In this document: positions 17,854-26,277 of the stretch, piece after piece | Layout: the number at the start of each line of letters is the position of its first letter | Numbering within the stretch: position 1 is the stretch's first letter | Origin: Tolypothrix bouteillei VB521301 | GTDB taxonomy: Bacteria; Cyanobacteriota; Cyanobacteriia; Cyanobacteriales; Nostocaceae | Direction of reading: 5' to 3' | Assembly: GCF_000760695.4 (NCBI RefSeq) | Contig: NZ_JHEG04000001.1 | Coordinates: 2,762,452-2,826,451 of the forward strand | DNA length: 64,000 nucleotides | Program-made: the position numbers and the translations under genes | The notes under the pieces: generated by a model | What the model saw: the letters and a program-made list of their open reading frames with translations, nothing else | Told to the model about the DNA's origin: nothing | Databases searched by the model: none

Positions 17854-19569
17854 TTAGGAGAATTCAAACGCCCCAATATCGGCTCTACCATTTAGGATAC
17901 GAGGGAACCAACGTTGGTCGGTTATGGGATCGGTATCCAGCAGGTTTGGATCTGCGGAATCAATAGCTGGACTATCAAGAAGTAGGGCTACTGTCTGTGT
18001 GGAACCACCATTAAAATCCAAAGAAGCTAGGCGAGGATCGAGCGGGTGGTCACTTGTGCCTGTTATATCTCCTGTGACTCCAAATCCAGAACTACCAGTG
18101 CTGTCACCAATGAGGTTATAGCCAAAGCTTACGAAACTACCAGCCACGTCGGAGTTAACACCGTTTGTATTCAAGTGGTTGGCAGCGATAATGGTGTTCC
18201 GTGCGCTAGCGAAGCCATTAGTATTATTGAACACACCTCCACCATTAGTGGCTAGATTTTGGGTAATTGTACTAAATACTAGAGTCAGCGTACCATTATT
18301 ATTGATACCCCCACCTTGGCTGCTTGTTCTGTTGTTACTAATGGTGCTGTTGCTCACCGTTAGAACACCATTATTATTGTTATAGATGCCGCCGCCACCA
18401 CTCCCTAAAAACCCACTGCCACTGGCATTGTTACTGATAGTGCTGTTGCTCACCGTTAGGGTGCCACTATTAAAGATGCCGCCACCAGAACCAGTGAAGC
18501 TACCGCCAATGGAAGTATTGTCATTGATAGTGCTGTTACTTACAGTCAGAGTGCCATCGTTAAAGATGCCACCACCACTGTCAGCCAAGCCGCTAGTTAA
18601 CCTGTTGCTACTCACAGTAGAGTACAAGAGTGTCACGTTACCGCTAGCATTGTTGTAGATACCGCCGCCACTAGCACCCCTACCTCCTGACGAATTGCCA
18701 TTGAGGATACTATTGTTGAGTGTCACGGTACCACCAACGTTATAGATACCGCCACCTCTACCCTCATTACCAGATGCAAAAGAACGGTTATCATTAATGG
18801 TACTATAGTTTACTATAAAAGTACCGCCAGCGTTGTAAATGCCACCGCCACCGTTTCCTCCCAGACCGGATTCTGAGTTATTACTGATAGTACTGTTGTT
18901 TACTGTTACGCTCCCTATGTTGTAAATACCACCGCCGCCACCGAGCCCAGTGCCCGAAACGAAGTTATTACTGATAGTACTATTATTTATCGTGATGTTC
19001 CCTATGTTGTAAATGCCGCCGCCAGACCCAGCTCGGTGATTGCGAACAACACTGTTGTCTAGGATGAGGGTACCACTGTTATAAATCCCACCACCAAAGC
19101 CATTCGGCATATTATCTCTGCCATCGGCAACGATCAATCCATTAAAGGTTACTGTTGCTTCCGCCTCAATCTCAAACACTCGTGAAGCTTGGTTACCGCT
19201 TACCGTCAATAAGTTTTCACCTGTCAAAGTATCCCGTGGGGCGATGATGCTCAAGCTTTGAGTAATATCAAGTTCTCCTAAACTCAGGGTAATGGTCTGT
19301 GAGCTGGCAAACAATGAGCAGTCAAATACAATTAAGTCTTCATGACTATCGGTATTTGCTTGATTAATTGCTTCTCGTAGAGTTGTCACCCCATCATTAC
19401 TATCGACCAAATCGGCAATACTGTTGACTGTAATAATAGCACCGGGATTCACCTGTACATGGAGTTGATGGAGTAAATCGTCTGAAAATACAGGTGTAGA
19501 AGTTGCGGAAAATGCAGATTCATAATCTGTGGTAGACCCTAGAAAATCCATAGCAAATTTCACTCTCAT
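17854..19569 (-). CDS. CSLREA / choice-of-anchor-Q repeat protein, predicted right-handed beta-helix
   Basis: The 571-residue protein starts with a CSLREA-like stretch (ITVNSIADLVDSNDG then TTLREAINQAN near residue 62). It continues with about ten imperfect repeats built on GGGIYNxGxxTVNNSTISNN, a pattern of parallel beta-helix surface proteins. The C-terminus matches the choice-of-anchor-Q end (LDPRLASLDFNGGSTQTVAL, then SPAIDSADP and RADIGAFEFS). No signal peptide is visible at the annotated start. It is probably secreted or surface-attached, by analogy with the family. The repeat number suggests slippage-prone evolution. Confidence 0.82.
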   Translation of the reverse strand: MRVKFAMDFLGSTTDYESAFSATSTPVFSDDLLHQLHVQVNPGAIITVNSIADLVDSNDGVTTLREAINQANTDSHEDLIVFDCSLFASSQTITLSLGELDITQSLSIIAPRDTLTGENLLTVSGNQASRVFEIEAEATVTFNGLIVADGRDNMPNGFGGGIYNSGTLILDNSVVRNHRAGSGGGIYNIGNITINNSTISNNFVSGTGLGGGGGIYNIGSVTVNNSTISNNSESGLGGNGGGGIYNAGGTFIVNYSTINDNRSFASGNEGRGGGIYNVGGTVTLNNSILNGNSSGGRGASGGGIYNNASGNVTLLYSTVSSNRLTSGLADSGGGIFNDGTLTVSNSTINDNTSIGGSFTGSGGGIFNSGTLTVSNSTISNNASGSGFLGSGGGGIYNNNNGVLTVSNSTISNNRTSSQGGGINNNGTLTLVFSTITQNLATNGGGVFNNTNGFASARNTIIAANHLNTNGVNSDVAGSFVSFGYNLIGDSTGSSGFGVTGDITGTSDHPLDPRLASLDFNGGSTQTVALLLDSPAIDSADPNLLDTDPITDQRWFPRILNGRADIGAFEFS

Positions 19570-20141
19570 GATGAATGCTATAGAAATTTTATATAAACTA
19601 CCACGGAAGTAAAAATTTTTCTAAGAACTCGTTGACTTTTAACAGGGTATCCGGCAATTCTGTATCAACTTCTCTCACCTTCTCAAAAGGAGCGAACCGA
19701 TAGTAATTATAGTGTAAAAATTTTTATCCTAGTGAGAGCTTATTATAACATAATAAAAAAAATCTAAAAATATCATGAGATACACAAAATTGATTAACAT
19801 AAGTTTAAGATAGCTAAGAGTGGTAAATACCTCTAAAGAAAGAGTTTACTACTAATTGATAAACTCTATCCGGCATGGTGCTGCTATTTGGACAGGTGTG
19901 AAGTCCGATCTGAGTTGTTATAGAAGCCAAAAGTTAGAAGTCAAAAGTAGGAATACTTATTTTTGAGTTAAGTCAGAACTCAAAAGACTAAAGTTTATTT
20001 TTGACTGTTTAACTAGAAATTTCGATTTAGGCGTGCCTTTATCTAAATAGTTAGTTGTTATTAGTTAGTCGTTAGTGATTAGTAGAAAAAACAATAACTG
20101 CTACCAATAACTGCTAACCCCTAACCATTAAGGAGAATACC
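19570..20141. other. Intergenic region ahead of the oxidase operon
   Basis: This region holds the promoters of the beta-helix gene and of the oxidase operon. From about 20048 to 20130 it is filled with TTAGTTGTTATTAGTTAG-type short repeats and their complement (CTAACCCCTAACCATTA). I did not see a GTA-N8-TAC NtcA site. Confidence 0.5.
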
Positions 20142-20642
20142 ATGCTTGCGTATCTTCCACTTTTAAATGACCATAATCTACCGTATCCCGATACAATGCA
20201 TCCCATCGTTGTCCACTTCGTAATTGCGATGGTGTTGTTTGCCTTCTTGTGCGATGTCATTGGATACTTTACCCGTAACTACCGTCTTTTCGAGGTGAGT
20301 TGGTGGAATATGTTTTTCGCTACAATTTCCATCTTCGTCGCCATCATTTTCGGTCAATTTGAAGCAGGTTTGGCAGAACCTTATAATGCAGCCCGCTCGG
20401 TCTTGAATGTACATACCATAATTGGTTGGTCGCTTTCTGGAATTCTTGCTGCCGTTACAGCTTGGCGTTATGTGATTCGTGCTCGCACTCCACAAAAGGT
20501 GCCAATTTATTATCTAACAGCAGCCTTGCTGTTAACTGTCTTAGTAAGCATACAAGTGTTTTTCGGAGATGAACTGGTTTGGGTTTATGGGCTGCATACT
20601 GTACCAGTTGTTGAAGCCATAAAGGAGGGCTTACTGCAATGA
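20142..20642 (+). CDS. DUF2231 membrane protein, first gene of the oxidase operon
   Basis: The 166-residue protein has four predicted membrane helices and begins its domain with MHPIVVHFVIAMVLFAFLCDV, the His-containing opening typical of DUF2231 proteins (also His near 87, VHTIIGWSLSG). An AAGGAG ribosome site sits before the ATG. It overlaps the next DUF2231 gene by 4 bp (ATGA), so the two are translationally coupled and may form a heterodimer. Conserved His residues in membrane helices suggest redox cofactor binding, but this is inference. Related genes are known to precede alternative oxidase operons in heterocystous cyanobacteria. Confidence 0.85.
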   Translation: MLAYLPLLNDHNLPYPDTMHPIVVHFVIAMVLFAFLCDVIGYFTRNYRLFEVSWWNMFFATISIFVAIIFGQFEAGLAEPYNAARSVLNVHTIIGWSLSGILAAVTAWRYVIRARTPQKVPIYYLTAALLLTVLVSIQVFFGDELVWVYGLHTVPVVEAIKEGLLQ

Positions 20643-21244
20643 ATCCTGAAGTTCTTGACCAATTAAAAACCCAACTTGGGGCAAATGGTTTACCCTATGC
20701 CATACCCATTCATCCAAACTTAGTCCATCTCACTCTAGGTTTGTTCATCCTTGGGGTTGCCTTTGATATTATTGGTGTGTTATTTCCGCTACAAAAGCCT
20801 ATCTTCAAATTTTTGGCAATTCCTGTCATCCGTTCCAACTTCTTTGATGCTGGCTGGTACAATATGCTGGCTTCAGCCATCATCACATTTTTTACAGTAG
20901 CAGCAGGTTTTTATGAAATCATGCTGGCAGAACCAGCCACCAATGTGAAAAGTGCCTGGGGATTGCAAGCAGTAGACACAATGCTTTGGCATGGTGTCGG
21001 TGGCGTTTTTCTTCTCTCATTGATTGTTGGCATGACTATTTGGAGAGGATTTCAGCGCTTCGTTTGGCGCAGGGACGAAAGCCAAGAAGTCCAATGGACA
21101 TATTTACTCTCCGGGCTGTTCTTGATGTCCCTCATGTACGTTCACGGCACGCTAGGAGCACATTTAGCTGCTGAGTTTGGGGTTCACAACACCGCCGATA
21201 TGTTATTGAGATTGGGCAAAGACCCTAACTTGCTTCTGAAGTAG
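20639..21244 (+). CDS. DUF2231 membrane protein, second gene of the oxidase operon
   Basis: The 201-residue paralogue of the preceding protein has IPIHPNLVHLTLGLFILGVAFD near residue 22 and four main membrane helices, with histidines at comparable positions (MLWHGVGGVFLLSL, YVHGTLGAHLAAEFG). It starts inside the stop codon of the upstream gene, so tight coupling is expected. Its function is unknown; its location points to assembly of, or electron supply to, the quinol-type oxidase encoded downstream. Confidence 0.85.
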   Translation: MNPEVLDQLKTQLGANGLPYAIPIHPNLVHLTLGLFILGVAFDIIGVLFPLQKPIFKFLAIPVIRSNFFDAGWYNMLASAIITFFTVAAGFYEIMLAEPATNVKSAWGLQAVDTMLWHGVGGVFLLSLIVGMTIWRGFQRFVWRRDESQEVQWTYLLSGLFLMSLMYVHGTLGAHLAAEFGVHNTADMLLRLGKDPNLLLK

Positions 21245-21490
21245 CTAATGGCTAATGGCTAATGGCTAATAGCTAATGGTGAGACCAGTGCTGCAGGCGG
21301 GTTTCCCGCGCCCTGGCAACTAGCGTATAGCCCTTCGGGCATAGCCTGCAGCATCGCGGAGCGTGCGCTTTGCGCTTAGCGTGTGCCTTGCACATAGCGT
21401 CTGTGCTCCTGAGATTCAAGGGAGGGCTAATAGATAATTGAAAATCAACAATTAGCAATTAGCAATTAGCAATTAGCAATTAGCAATTAA
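21241..21490. repeat. Repeat-filled spacer: heptamer STRRs flanking a dispersed palindromic element
   Basis: The spacer begins with four copies of GCTAATG, ends with five copies of CAATTAG, and between them holds a ~140-base segment full of small hairpins. The first part, 21279-21325 (GTGAGACCAGTGCTGCAGG...CCCTGGCAACTAGCG), is repeated in inverted orientation at 63946-63991. Confidence 0.85.
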
Positions 21491-21509
21491 CATCAACAGC
21501 TTTGTCACT

Positions 21510-22430
21510 ATGAAAACCCGAAATATCTTAATCTTGAGCGCGATCGCGATCGCCTTAACTGCTGCTAGTCTTTGGATAGGACAACAGGCATATTCTTGGC
21601 TACCTCCTCAAGCCGCAGCAGAATCGCGACTCTTTGATGAATTATTTAGCTTCTTGGTAACATTAGGAGCATTTATCTTCCTTGGAGTCACAGGTACACT
21701 GACGTATTCAGTTCTTTTCCATAGAGCTGAGAGGTATGACACGAGTGACGGTCCTCCAATTGAAGGAAATGTAACTTTAGAAGTTATTTGGACGGCAATT
21801 CCTGTCTTGTTGGTATTTTGGATTGCTGGATACAGCTACCAAATTTACGAGCAAATGGGAATTCAAGGACCCATGGAAGCTGTTCACGTGCATATGCCAA
21901 TGGGAATAGAATCAGCATATGCGGCACCTGCCAACAAGAATGCAAAAAATACGAATGCGATACCAGTTGAAGACATTGAAGTCGATGCCAAACAGTGGGC
22001 TTGGGTGTTCCGATATCCAGAAACAGGAGTGACCAGCACCGAACTGCACTTACCCGTAAATCATCGTATTCGTTTAGCAATGCGGTCAGAAGATGTTCTC
22101 CATGGCTTTTATATTCCTGCTTTTCGAGTCAAGCAAGATATTATTCCTCAACGCAAAATAGATTTTGAATTTACACCTATCCGCCCAGGTAAATACAGCT
22201 TGACCGATTCCGAATTTAGCGGTACTTACTTTGCAACCATGCAAGCAGATGTGGTTGTTGAATCCTCAGAAGACTATAAAAAGTGGCTCGCAAAAGCAGC
22301 GATGCAAAAACCATCTCCTGCCAGCAACCAAGCAGCTGCGGAGTATGCTCAAGCACTCAAAGAGCCAGTGAGATCGGGTTGGGAAACTGTAGTTCCCGCA
22401 CAACCCCCTCTAGTTAATTACAGTAATTAG
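21510..22430 (+). CDS. ctaC: Terminal oxidase subunit II of ARTO type, lacking the CuA site
   Basis: The 306-residue protein has two N-terminal membrane helices and a periplasmic cupredoxin domain (DVLHGFYIPAFRVKQD, His198). In aa3 cytochrome c oxidases the CuA loop reads C-A-E-L-C-G-A-Y-H; here it is D-S-E-F-S-G-T-Y-F, so both copper cysteines (Asp233, Ser237) and the histidine (Phe241) are gone. That is the hallmark of quinol-type heme-copper oxidases and of the cyanobacterial alternative respiratory terminal oxidase (ARTO; cox3 in Anabaena, to my knowledge). A GCGATCGCGATCGCC double HIP1 lies at the 5' end of the gene. Confidence 0.9.
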   Translation: MKTRNILILSAIAIALTAASLWIGQQAYSWLPPQAAAESRLFDELFSFLVTLGAFIFLGVTGTLTYSVLFHRAERYDTSDGPPIEGNVTLEVIWTAIPVLLVFWIAGYSYQIYEQMGIQGPMEAVHVHMPMGIESAYAAPANKNAKNTNAIPVEDIEVDAKQWAWVFRYPETGVTSTELHLPVNHRIRLAMRSEDVLHGFYIPAFRVKQDIIPQRKIDFEFTPIRPGKYSLTDSEFSGTYFATMQADVVVESSEDYKKWLAKAAMQKPSPASNQAAAEYAQALKEPVRSGWETVVPAQPPLVNYSN

Positions 22431-22520
22431 CTAATGGCTAATGACTAAGGGCTAATACAAGAACAATTAGCAATTAGCAATTAGCAATTAGCAACTAGCA
22501 ATGAGCAATCAACAGGTATA
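22431..22520. repeat. Heptamer STRR between ctaC and ctaD
   Basis: CTAATGGCTAATGACTAAGGGCTAA is followed by at least four CAATTAG units. The whole 92-bp spacer is made of such repeats. Confidence 0.85.
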
Positions 22521-22522
22521 CA

Positions 22523-24181
22523 ATGGCAAATATTTCTGTAAACGATATCAGCGTGGTTGGTGAGGTTTCTCACCATGAAGCAGCTGCATCAGATTGGAAG
22601 CGATATTTTAGCTTTAGTACTGACCATAAAGTTATTGGAATTCAGTACATTGTCACTGCTTTCTTTCTCTTTTTGATAGGTGGCATATTTGCAATGGTCA
22701 TTCGTGGGGAATTGATTACTCCAGAATCAGACCTTATTGACCGGACCGTTTATAACGCCATGTTCACCATGCACGGTACGGTAATGCTATTTGGTTGGAC
22801 ATTCCCTGTTTTAGCAGGTTTTGCTAACTATCTTGTTCCCTTGATGATTGGGGCACAAGATATGGCATTTCCAAGACTTAATGCTGTTGCCTTTTGGATG
22901 GTACCAGTGGCAGCTATTCTCCTGATGGTAAGTTTTTTAGTTCCAGGCGGACCTGCACAAGCAGGTTGGTGGTCTTATCCTCCTATCAGTTTGCAAAACC
23001 CAACCGGTCATCTTATCAATGGTGAATTTATCTGGTTATTGGCAGTAGCCGTATCAGGCGTCTCTTCAATTATGGGGGCGGTGAACTTCGTCACCACTAT
23101 TTTCAAGATGCGAGCACCAGGGATGACATTTTTCCGCATGCCTGTTTTTGTCTGGGCAGTATTAAGCGCTCAAATTATTCAACTGTTTGGATTGCCTGTA
23201 TTAACAGCAGGTGCAGTCATGCTCTTATTTGACTTAACAGTTGGAACTAGCTTTTTTAATCCGGTGAAGGGAGGAGATCCCATTCTTTTCCAACACTTCT
23301 TCTGGTTTTACTCCCATCCTGCTGTTTATGTCATCATCCTGCCAGTTTTCGGTATTTTTTCAGAAATCTTTCCAACTTTTTCTCGCAAACCTTTATTTGG
23401 TTATAAAGTTGTAGCTATTTCATCCCTTGTTATTGCTGGAGTGAGCGGTATAGTTTGGGTACACCATTTGTTTGTCAGTGGAACTCCTGCTTGGATGCGG
23501 TTGCTTTTCATGCTAACAACAATGTTTGTGTCTGTACCGACTGGCATTAAAGTGTTCGCTTGGACTGCGACGATTTGGGGCGGTAAACTGCGCTTTGATA
23601 CGCCAATGCTATTTGCGTTTGGTGCATTAATACTGTTTGTCTTTGCTGGCATTACTGGTATTACCCTTTCTTCAGTTCCAATTGATGTCCATGTCAATAA
23701 TACGTATTATGTGGTAGGTCATTTCCACTACGTACTGTATGGCACAGTAACCATGGGATTATACGCAGCGATTTATTACTGGTTCCCTAAAATGACCGGA
23801 CGTATGTACTATGAAGGCTGGGGTAAACTTCACTTCTGGCTTGCCTTCATTGGTACCAATCTCAACTTTTTCCCCATGCATCCATTAGGATTGCAAGGAA
23901 TGCTGCGTCGAGTTTCTTCTTACGCTCCAGAGTATGAAATGTGGAACATTATTGCTAGTATTGGAGCCTTTCTTTTAGGTATGTCTACTTTACCCTTCAT
24001 TATCAATATGGTAGCTGCTTGGATGCACGGTCCAAAAGCGCCTAATAATCCTTGGAGAGCAATTGGATTGGAGTGGTTGGTATCTTCACCACCTCCTGTA
24101 GAGAATTTTGAAGAACTTCCAATTGTCGTATCTGAACCTTACGGCTACGGTAAATCTGAACCATTAGTTGCAAAACACTAA
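22523..24181 (+). CDS. ctaD: Heme-copper terminal oxidase subunit I
   Basis: The 552-residue, twelve-helix catalytic subunit has all expected metal ligands. His84 (TMHGTVM) and His402 should bind the low-spin heme; His265 and Tyr269 (YSHPAVY) with His314 and His315 (WVHHLF) form CuB with the cross-linked Tyr; His400 (GHFHYV) binds the high-spin heme. The YSHPAVY motif places it among A-type oxidases. It reduces O2 to water and pumps protons. Because its subunit II lacks CuA, electrons probably come from plastoquinol rather than cytochrome c6 or plastocyanin. Confidence 0.93.
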   Translation: MANISVNDISVVGEVSHHEAAASDWKRYFSFSTDHKVIGIQYIVTAFFLFLIGGIFAMVIRGELITPESDLIDRTVYNAMFTMHGTVMLFGWTFPVLAGFANYLVPLMIGAQDMAFPRLNAVAFWMVPVAAILLMVSFLVPGGPAQAGWWSYPPISLQNPTGHLINGEFIWLLAVAVSGVSSIMGAVNFVTTIFKMRAPGMTFFRMPVFVWAVLSAQIIQLFGLPVLTAGAVMLLFDLTVGTSFFNPVKGGDPILFQHFFWFYSHPAVYVIILPVFGIFSEIFPTFSRKPLFGYKVVAISSLVIAGVSGIVWVHHLFVSGTPAWMRLLFMLTTMFVSVPTGIKVFAWTATIWGGKLRFDTPMLFAFGALILFVFAGITGITLSSVPIDVHVNNTYYVVGHFHYVLYGTVTMGLYAAIYYWFPKMTGRMYYEGWGKLHFWLAFIGTNLNFFPMHPLGLQGMLRRVSSYAPEYEMWNIIASIGAFLLGMSTLPFIINMVAAWMHGPKAPNNPWRAIGLEWLVSSPPPVENFEELPIVVSEPYGYGKSEPLVAKH

Positions 24182-24184
24182 TTG

Positions 24185-24262
24185 TTAGCAGTTAGTAGTT
24201 AGTTATTGGTTGTGAGAAGAAAAATCCCTAACAACTAACTACTAACCATTAATCACTAATAT
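24185..24262. repeat. Heptamer STRR between ctaD and ctaE
   Basis: GTTAGCAGTTAGTAGTTAG on one side and CTAACAACTAACTACTAACC on the other form a repeat-built potential stem in the 100-bp spacer. Confidence 0.8.
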
Positions 24263-24281
24263 TTGAAGGAGATTTTATTAA

Positions 24282-24884
24282 ATGGATAGTTCCATCATTT
24301 CAGAAGAGTTACATCATGTCGCGCACGGGCATACTCACGATGAAGAAGGCAACAAAATGTTTGGCTTCATTGTGTTTTTGATCTCAGAGACTTTTATTTT
24401 CCTCAGTTTCTTTGCAGGATATGCTATTTACAAAACAACTGCCATAGACTGGTTACCTCCTGGTGTTCCAGGGTTAGAAATTAAAGAGCCTGCAATTAAC
24501 ACAGTAGTTCTTGTATCCAGTAGCTTTGTCATTTACTTAGCAGAACGTGCTCTTCAACGTCATGATTTGACAAAGTTTCGCATATTTCTTTTGCTAACAA
24601 TTGCAATGGGATCTTACTTTCTTGTAGGACAAGCAATTGAATGGAGCCATCTCTCCTTTGGTTTTACCACGGGAGTTTTTGGTGGAATGTTCTATCTCTT
24701 AACTGGCTTCCACGGTTTGCACGTTTTCACTGGTATTTTATTACAATTGATTGTTCTTGGTCGCTCTTTTCTTCCTGGTAACTACGATTCAGGGCATTTT
24801 GGTGTCAATGCCACTTCACTATTTTGGCACTTTGTTGATGTCATTTGGATTGTTTTGTTTATCCTTATTTATCTCTGGCAATAA
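24282..24884 (+). CDS. ctaE: Heme-copper terminal oxidase subunit III
   Basis: The 200-residue protein has a short His-rich N-terminus (EELHHVAHGHTHDEE) and five membrane helices typical of bacterial subunit III, with GFHGLHVFTGILLQL and LFWHFVDVIWIVLFI as family signatures. A GAAGGAG ribosome site precedes the ATG. It closes the DUF2231-DUF2231-ctaC-ctaD-ctaE operon and stabilises the catalytic subunit. Confidence 0.92.
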   Translation: MDSSIISEELHHVAHGHTHDEEGNKMFGFIVFLISETFIFLSFFAGYAIYKTTAIDWLPPGVPGLEIKEPAINTVVLVSSSFVIYLAERALQRHDLTKFRIFLLLTIAMGSYFLVGQAIEWSHLSFGFTTGVFGGMFYLLTGFHGLHVFTGILLQLIVLGRSFLPGNYDSGHFGVNATSLFWHFVDVIWIVLFILIYLWQ

Positions 24885-24907
24885 TTCCATTGACTGTAAA
24901 GCTGTAA

Positions 24908-24938
24908 GCTCGCCGACTTCTTGAAAAAGTCGGCGAGC
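24908..24938 (+). terminator. Hairpin after the oxidase operon
   Basis: A perfect 12-bp stem (GCTCGCCGACTT / AAGTCGGCGAGC) with a 7-base loop lies 24 bp past ctaE. No T-run follows, so termination may be incomplete or Rho-like. Confidence 0.6.
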
Positions 24939-25332
24939 CAAGCGAACTTATTCTATCAAAAATTAATACATTCAAGTACGCTATATCTTTTCCTTTGATT
25001 CCTAAAATGCACAAAAGTGTTAACATTTAATTTTTATATTTTTAATAAATATGTATTTTTATTAATAACACGAAAAATATTAATTTATAGCCTGTGTAGT
25101 GCCCTTTTCGTTTGTATAGCTACGCCCAACGAGTGTGTAGGTGCAAGATATCATTTAACAAATAACTTAAAGAAAAATAACTCGTCGATTTCTCTTTGGT
25201 GTCCGATCTTGTGGATAGTGTGAATGTTAATTCTTCAAGAAGACTTAATGAAAATCAAGAGCGATCGCAAACTCCGATCGGAAATGCCGTAAATTGGGTA
25301 GTATCTACTTGAACTATGACCAAGGGTGCATT
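24939..25332. other. Intergenic region after the oxidase operon
   Basis: The region is AT-rich with no supported gene. One HIP1 (GCGATCGC) is at about 25261. Confidence 0.5.
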
Positions 25333-25617
25333 ATGACTGAACAAAATCCACATAGAGGGGGAGACAGAAGAGAGGGAGGAAAACGCTTCCTTCCCGAACA
25401 GCCATTAACAGCAACAGAGGTAGCAACTTTTGTAGAACAATTTCAAGCGGCTACTACAGACAAGGAAAAACTTTTAGTTGTCTCCTCGTTACTAGATGCT
25501 GTAGCAAAAGATTATTTAGATAGTCCAGAACACCAGGAGTCTGGGAAAGCAATCCATAGTGCTTTTTCTCGTCTTGCTTATCTCATTAAGGAGAACGGTT
25601 CATTAAAGTCTGCTTGA
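25333..25617 (+). CDS. Small hypothetical protein
   Basis: The protein has 94 residues from the ATG at 25333 (MTEQNPHRGGDRREGGKRF); an in-frame ATG 39 bases upstream is also possible, but the segment before MTEQ looks non-coding. After a basic, Gly-rich start it has a helical region (ATEVATFVEQFQAATTDKEK, LLVVSSLLDAVAKDYLDS). There is no membrane segment or signal peptide. I do not recognise the family. A hairpin terminator follows at 25708. Confidence 0.6.
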   Translation: MTEQNPHRGGDRREGGKRFLPEQPLTATEVATFVEQFQAATTDKEKLLVVSSLLDAVAKDYLDSPEHQESGKAIHSAFSRLAYLIKENGSLKSA

Positions 25618-25707
25618 GTCCATCAGCAAGTGAATCTATTCATAGTGGTTCTGGATTGACCTCAAACTGAACAGCAACTATTCCCTTGATAGCCAGCAAG
25701 TAAACTT

Positions 25708-25735
25708 TTGCTGGACGGTTGTTACCGTTCAGCAA
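25708..25735 (+). terminator. Hairpin after the small hypothetical gene
   Basis: TTGCTGGACGGT pairs with ACCGTTCAGCAA (12 bp, with one G-U pair) around a 4-base loop. The rest of the ~325-base gap up to 25944 shows no other feature. Confidence 0.55.
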
Positions 25736-25943
25736 ATATCTTTTGTTTTCCGTGTTTTCCGTCAGTGGATAAGCTAACTTGTCCAAACAAAAACAATACG
25801 CCCAAGGATATGGGTAAAAAACCGAGAGAAATTCTGTAAGACTTAGACCTCTGGGTATTGTACCTAGGATTGATGCATGGTAAAACGAAATTTGACGATC
25901 CTATAAATAAGATTTGCATTAAATGCTTTTGAGTGAAACAAAA

Positions 25944-26141
25944 ATGGTTAGACGGCACAGTCGGCAAGCATTGGCTCAACAAAACACTATCCTAGCTGCA
26001 AAAAACTTTTTGGTAGAAATGGAAAATGGTGCAACACTAGAGCAATTAGAGTTTATCGCTAGTGCTGCGGGTGACATTGCTCTTTTCTGGCATTTAATTG
26101 GCAATCCTGATGAAATTCCTTTATATGAAGTAGGGGGTTAG
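25944..26141 (+). CDS. Small hypothetical protein
   Basis: This protein has 65 residues if it starts at the ATG at 25944 (MVRRHSRQALAQQNTILAAK); an ATG 21 bases upstream is the alternative. It is helical and slightly acidic in the second half (GATLEQLEFIASAAGDIALF). No family is recognised, but the composition and codon use look genuine. The gene converges with the porin gene across a bidirectional terminator. Confidence 0.55.
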   Translation: MVRRHSRQALAQQNTILAAKNFLVEMENGATLEQLEFIASAAGDIALFWHLIGNPDEIPLYEVGG

Positions 26142-26235
26142 CCAGAGTATATTCTCATTATCGTGCTAAAAGTAGATATCTTATCCTCATTTTTTCTGTT
26201 GGACTTTAACATATAACTTTTTTTGTTTGTACGCT

Positions 26236-26263
26236 GTAAAGACGCGCTTTGGCGCGTCTTTAC
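26236..26263. terminator. Bidirectional terminator between the small gene and the porin gene
   Basis: A perfect 12-bp stem (GTAAAGACGCGC / GCGCGTCTTTAC) with a TTTG loop lies between two convergent genes. Confidence 0.75.
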
Positions 26264-26277
26264 ATATTGGCTTAAGG

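Noticed and set aside
20178..20495. Minus-strand frame of 105 codons inside the first DUF2231 gene
   Set aside because: It is antisense to a well-supported membrane-protein gene in an operon, and its translation has no family resemblance.
21510..22430. Subunit II as a normal CuA cytochrome c oxidase
   Set aside because: Both CuA cysteines and the loop histidine are replaced by Asp, Ser and Phe, which excludes a CuA centre.
21241..22520. Short direct repeats in the oxidase operon as a possible CRISPR array
   Set aside because: Units are heptamers repeated head to tail without unique spacers and with no cas genes; they are cyanobacterial STRRs.
25017..25223. 68-codon frame after the oxidase operon
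   Set aside because: It is in A/T-rich DNA, has no ribosome site, and gives an unlikely Phe/Ile/Leu-rich translation.
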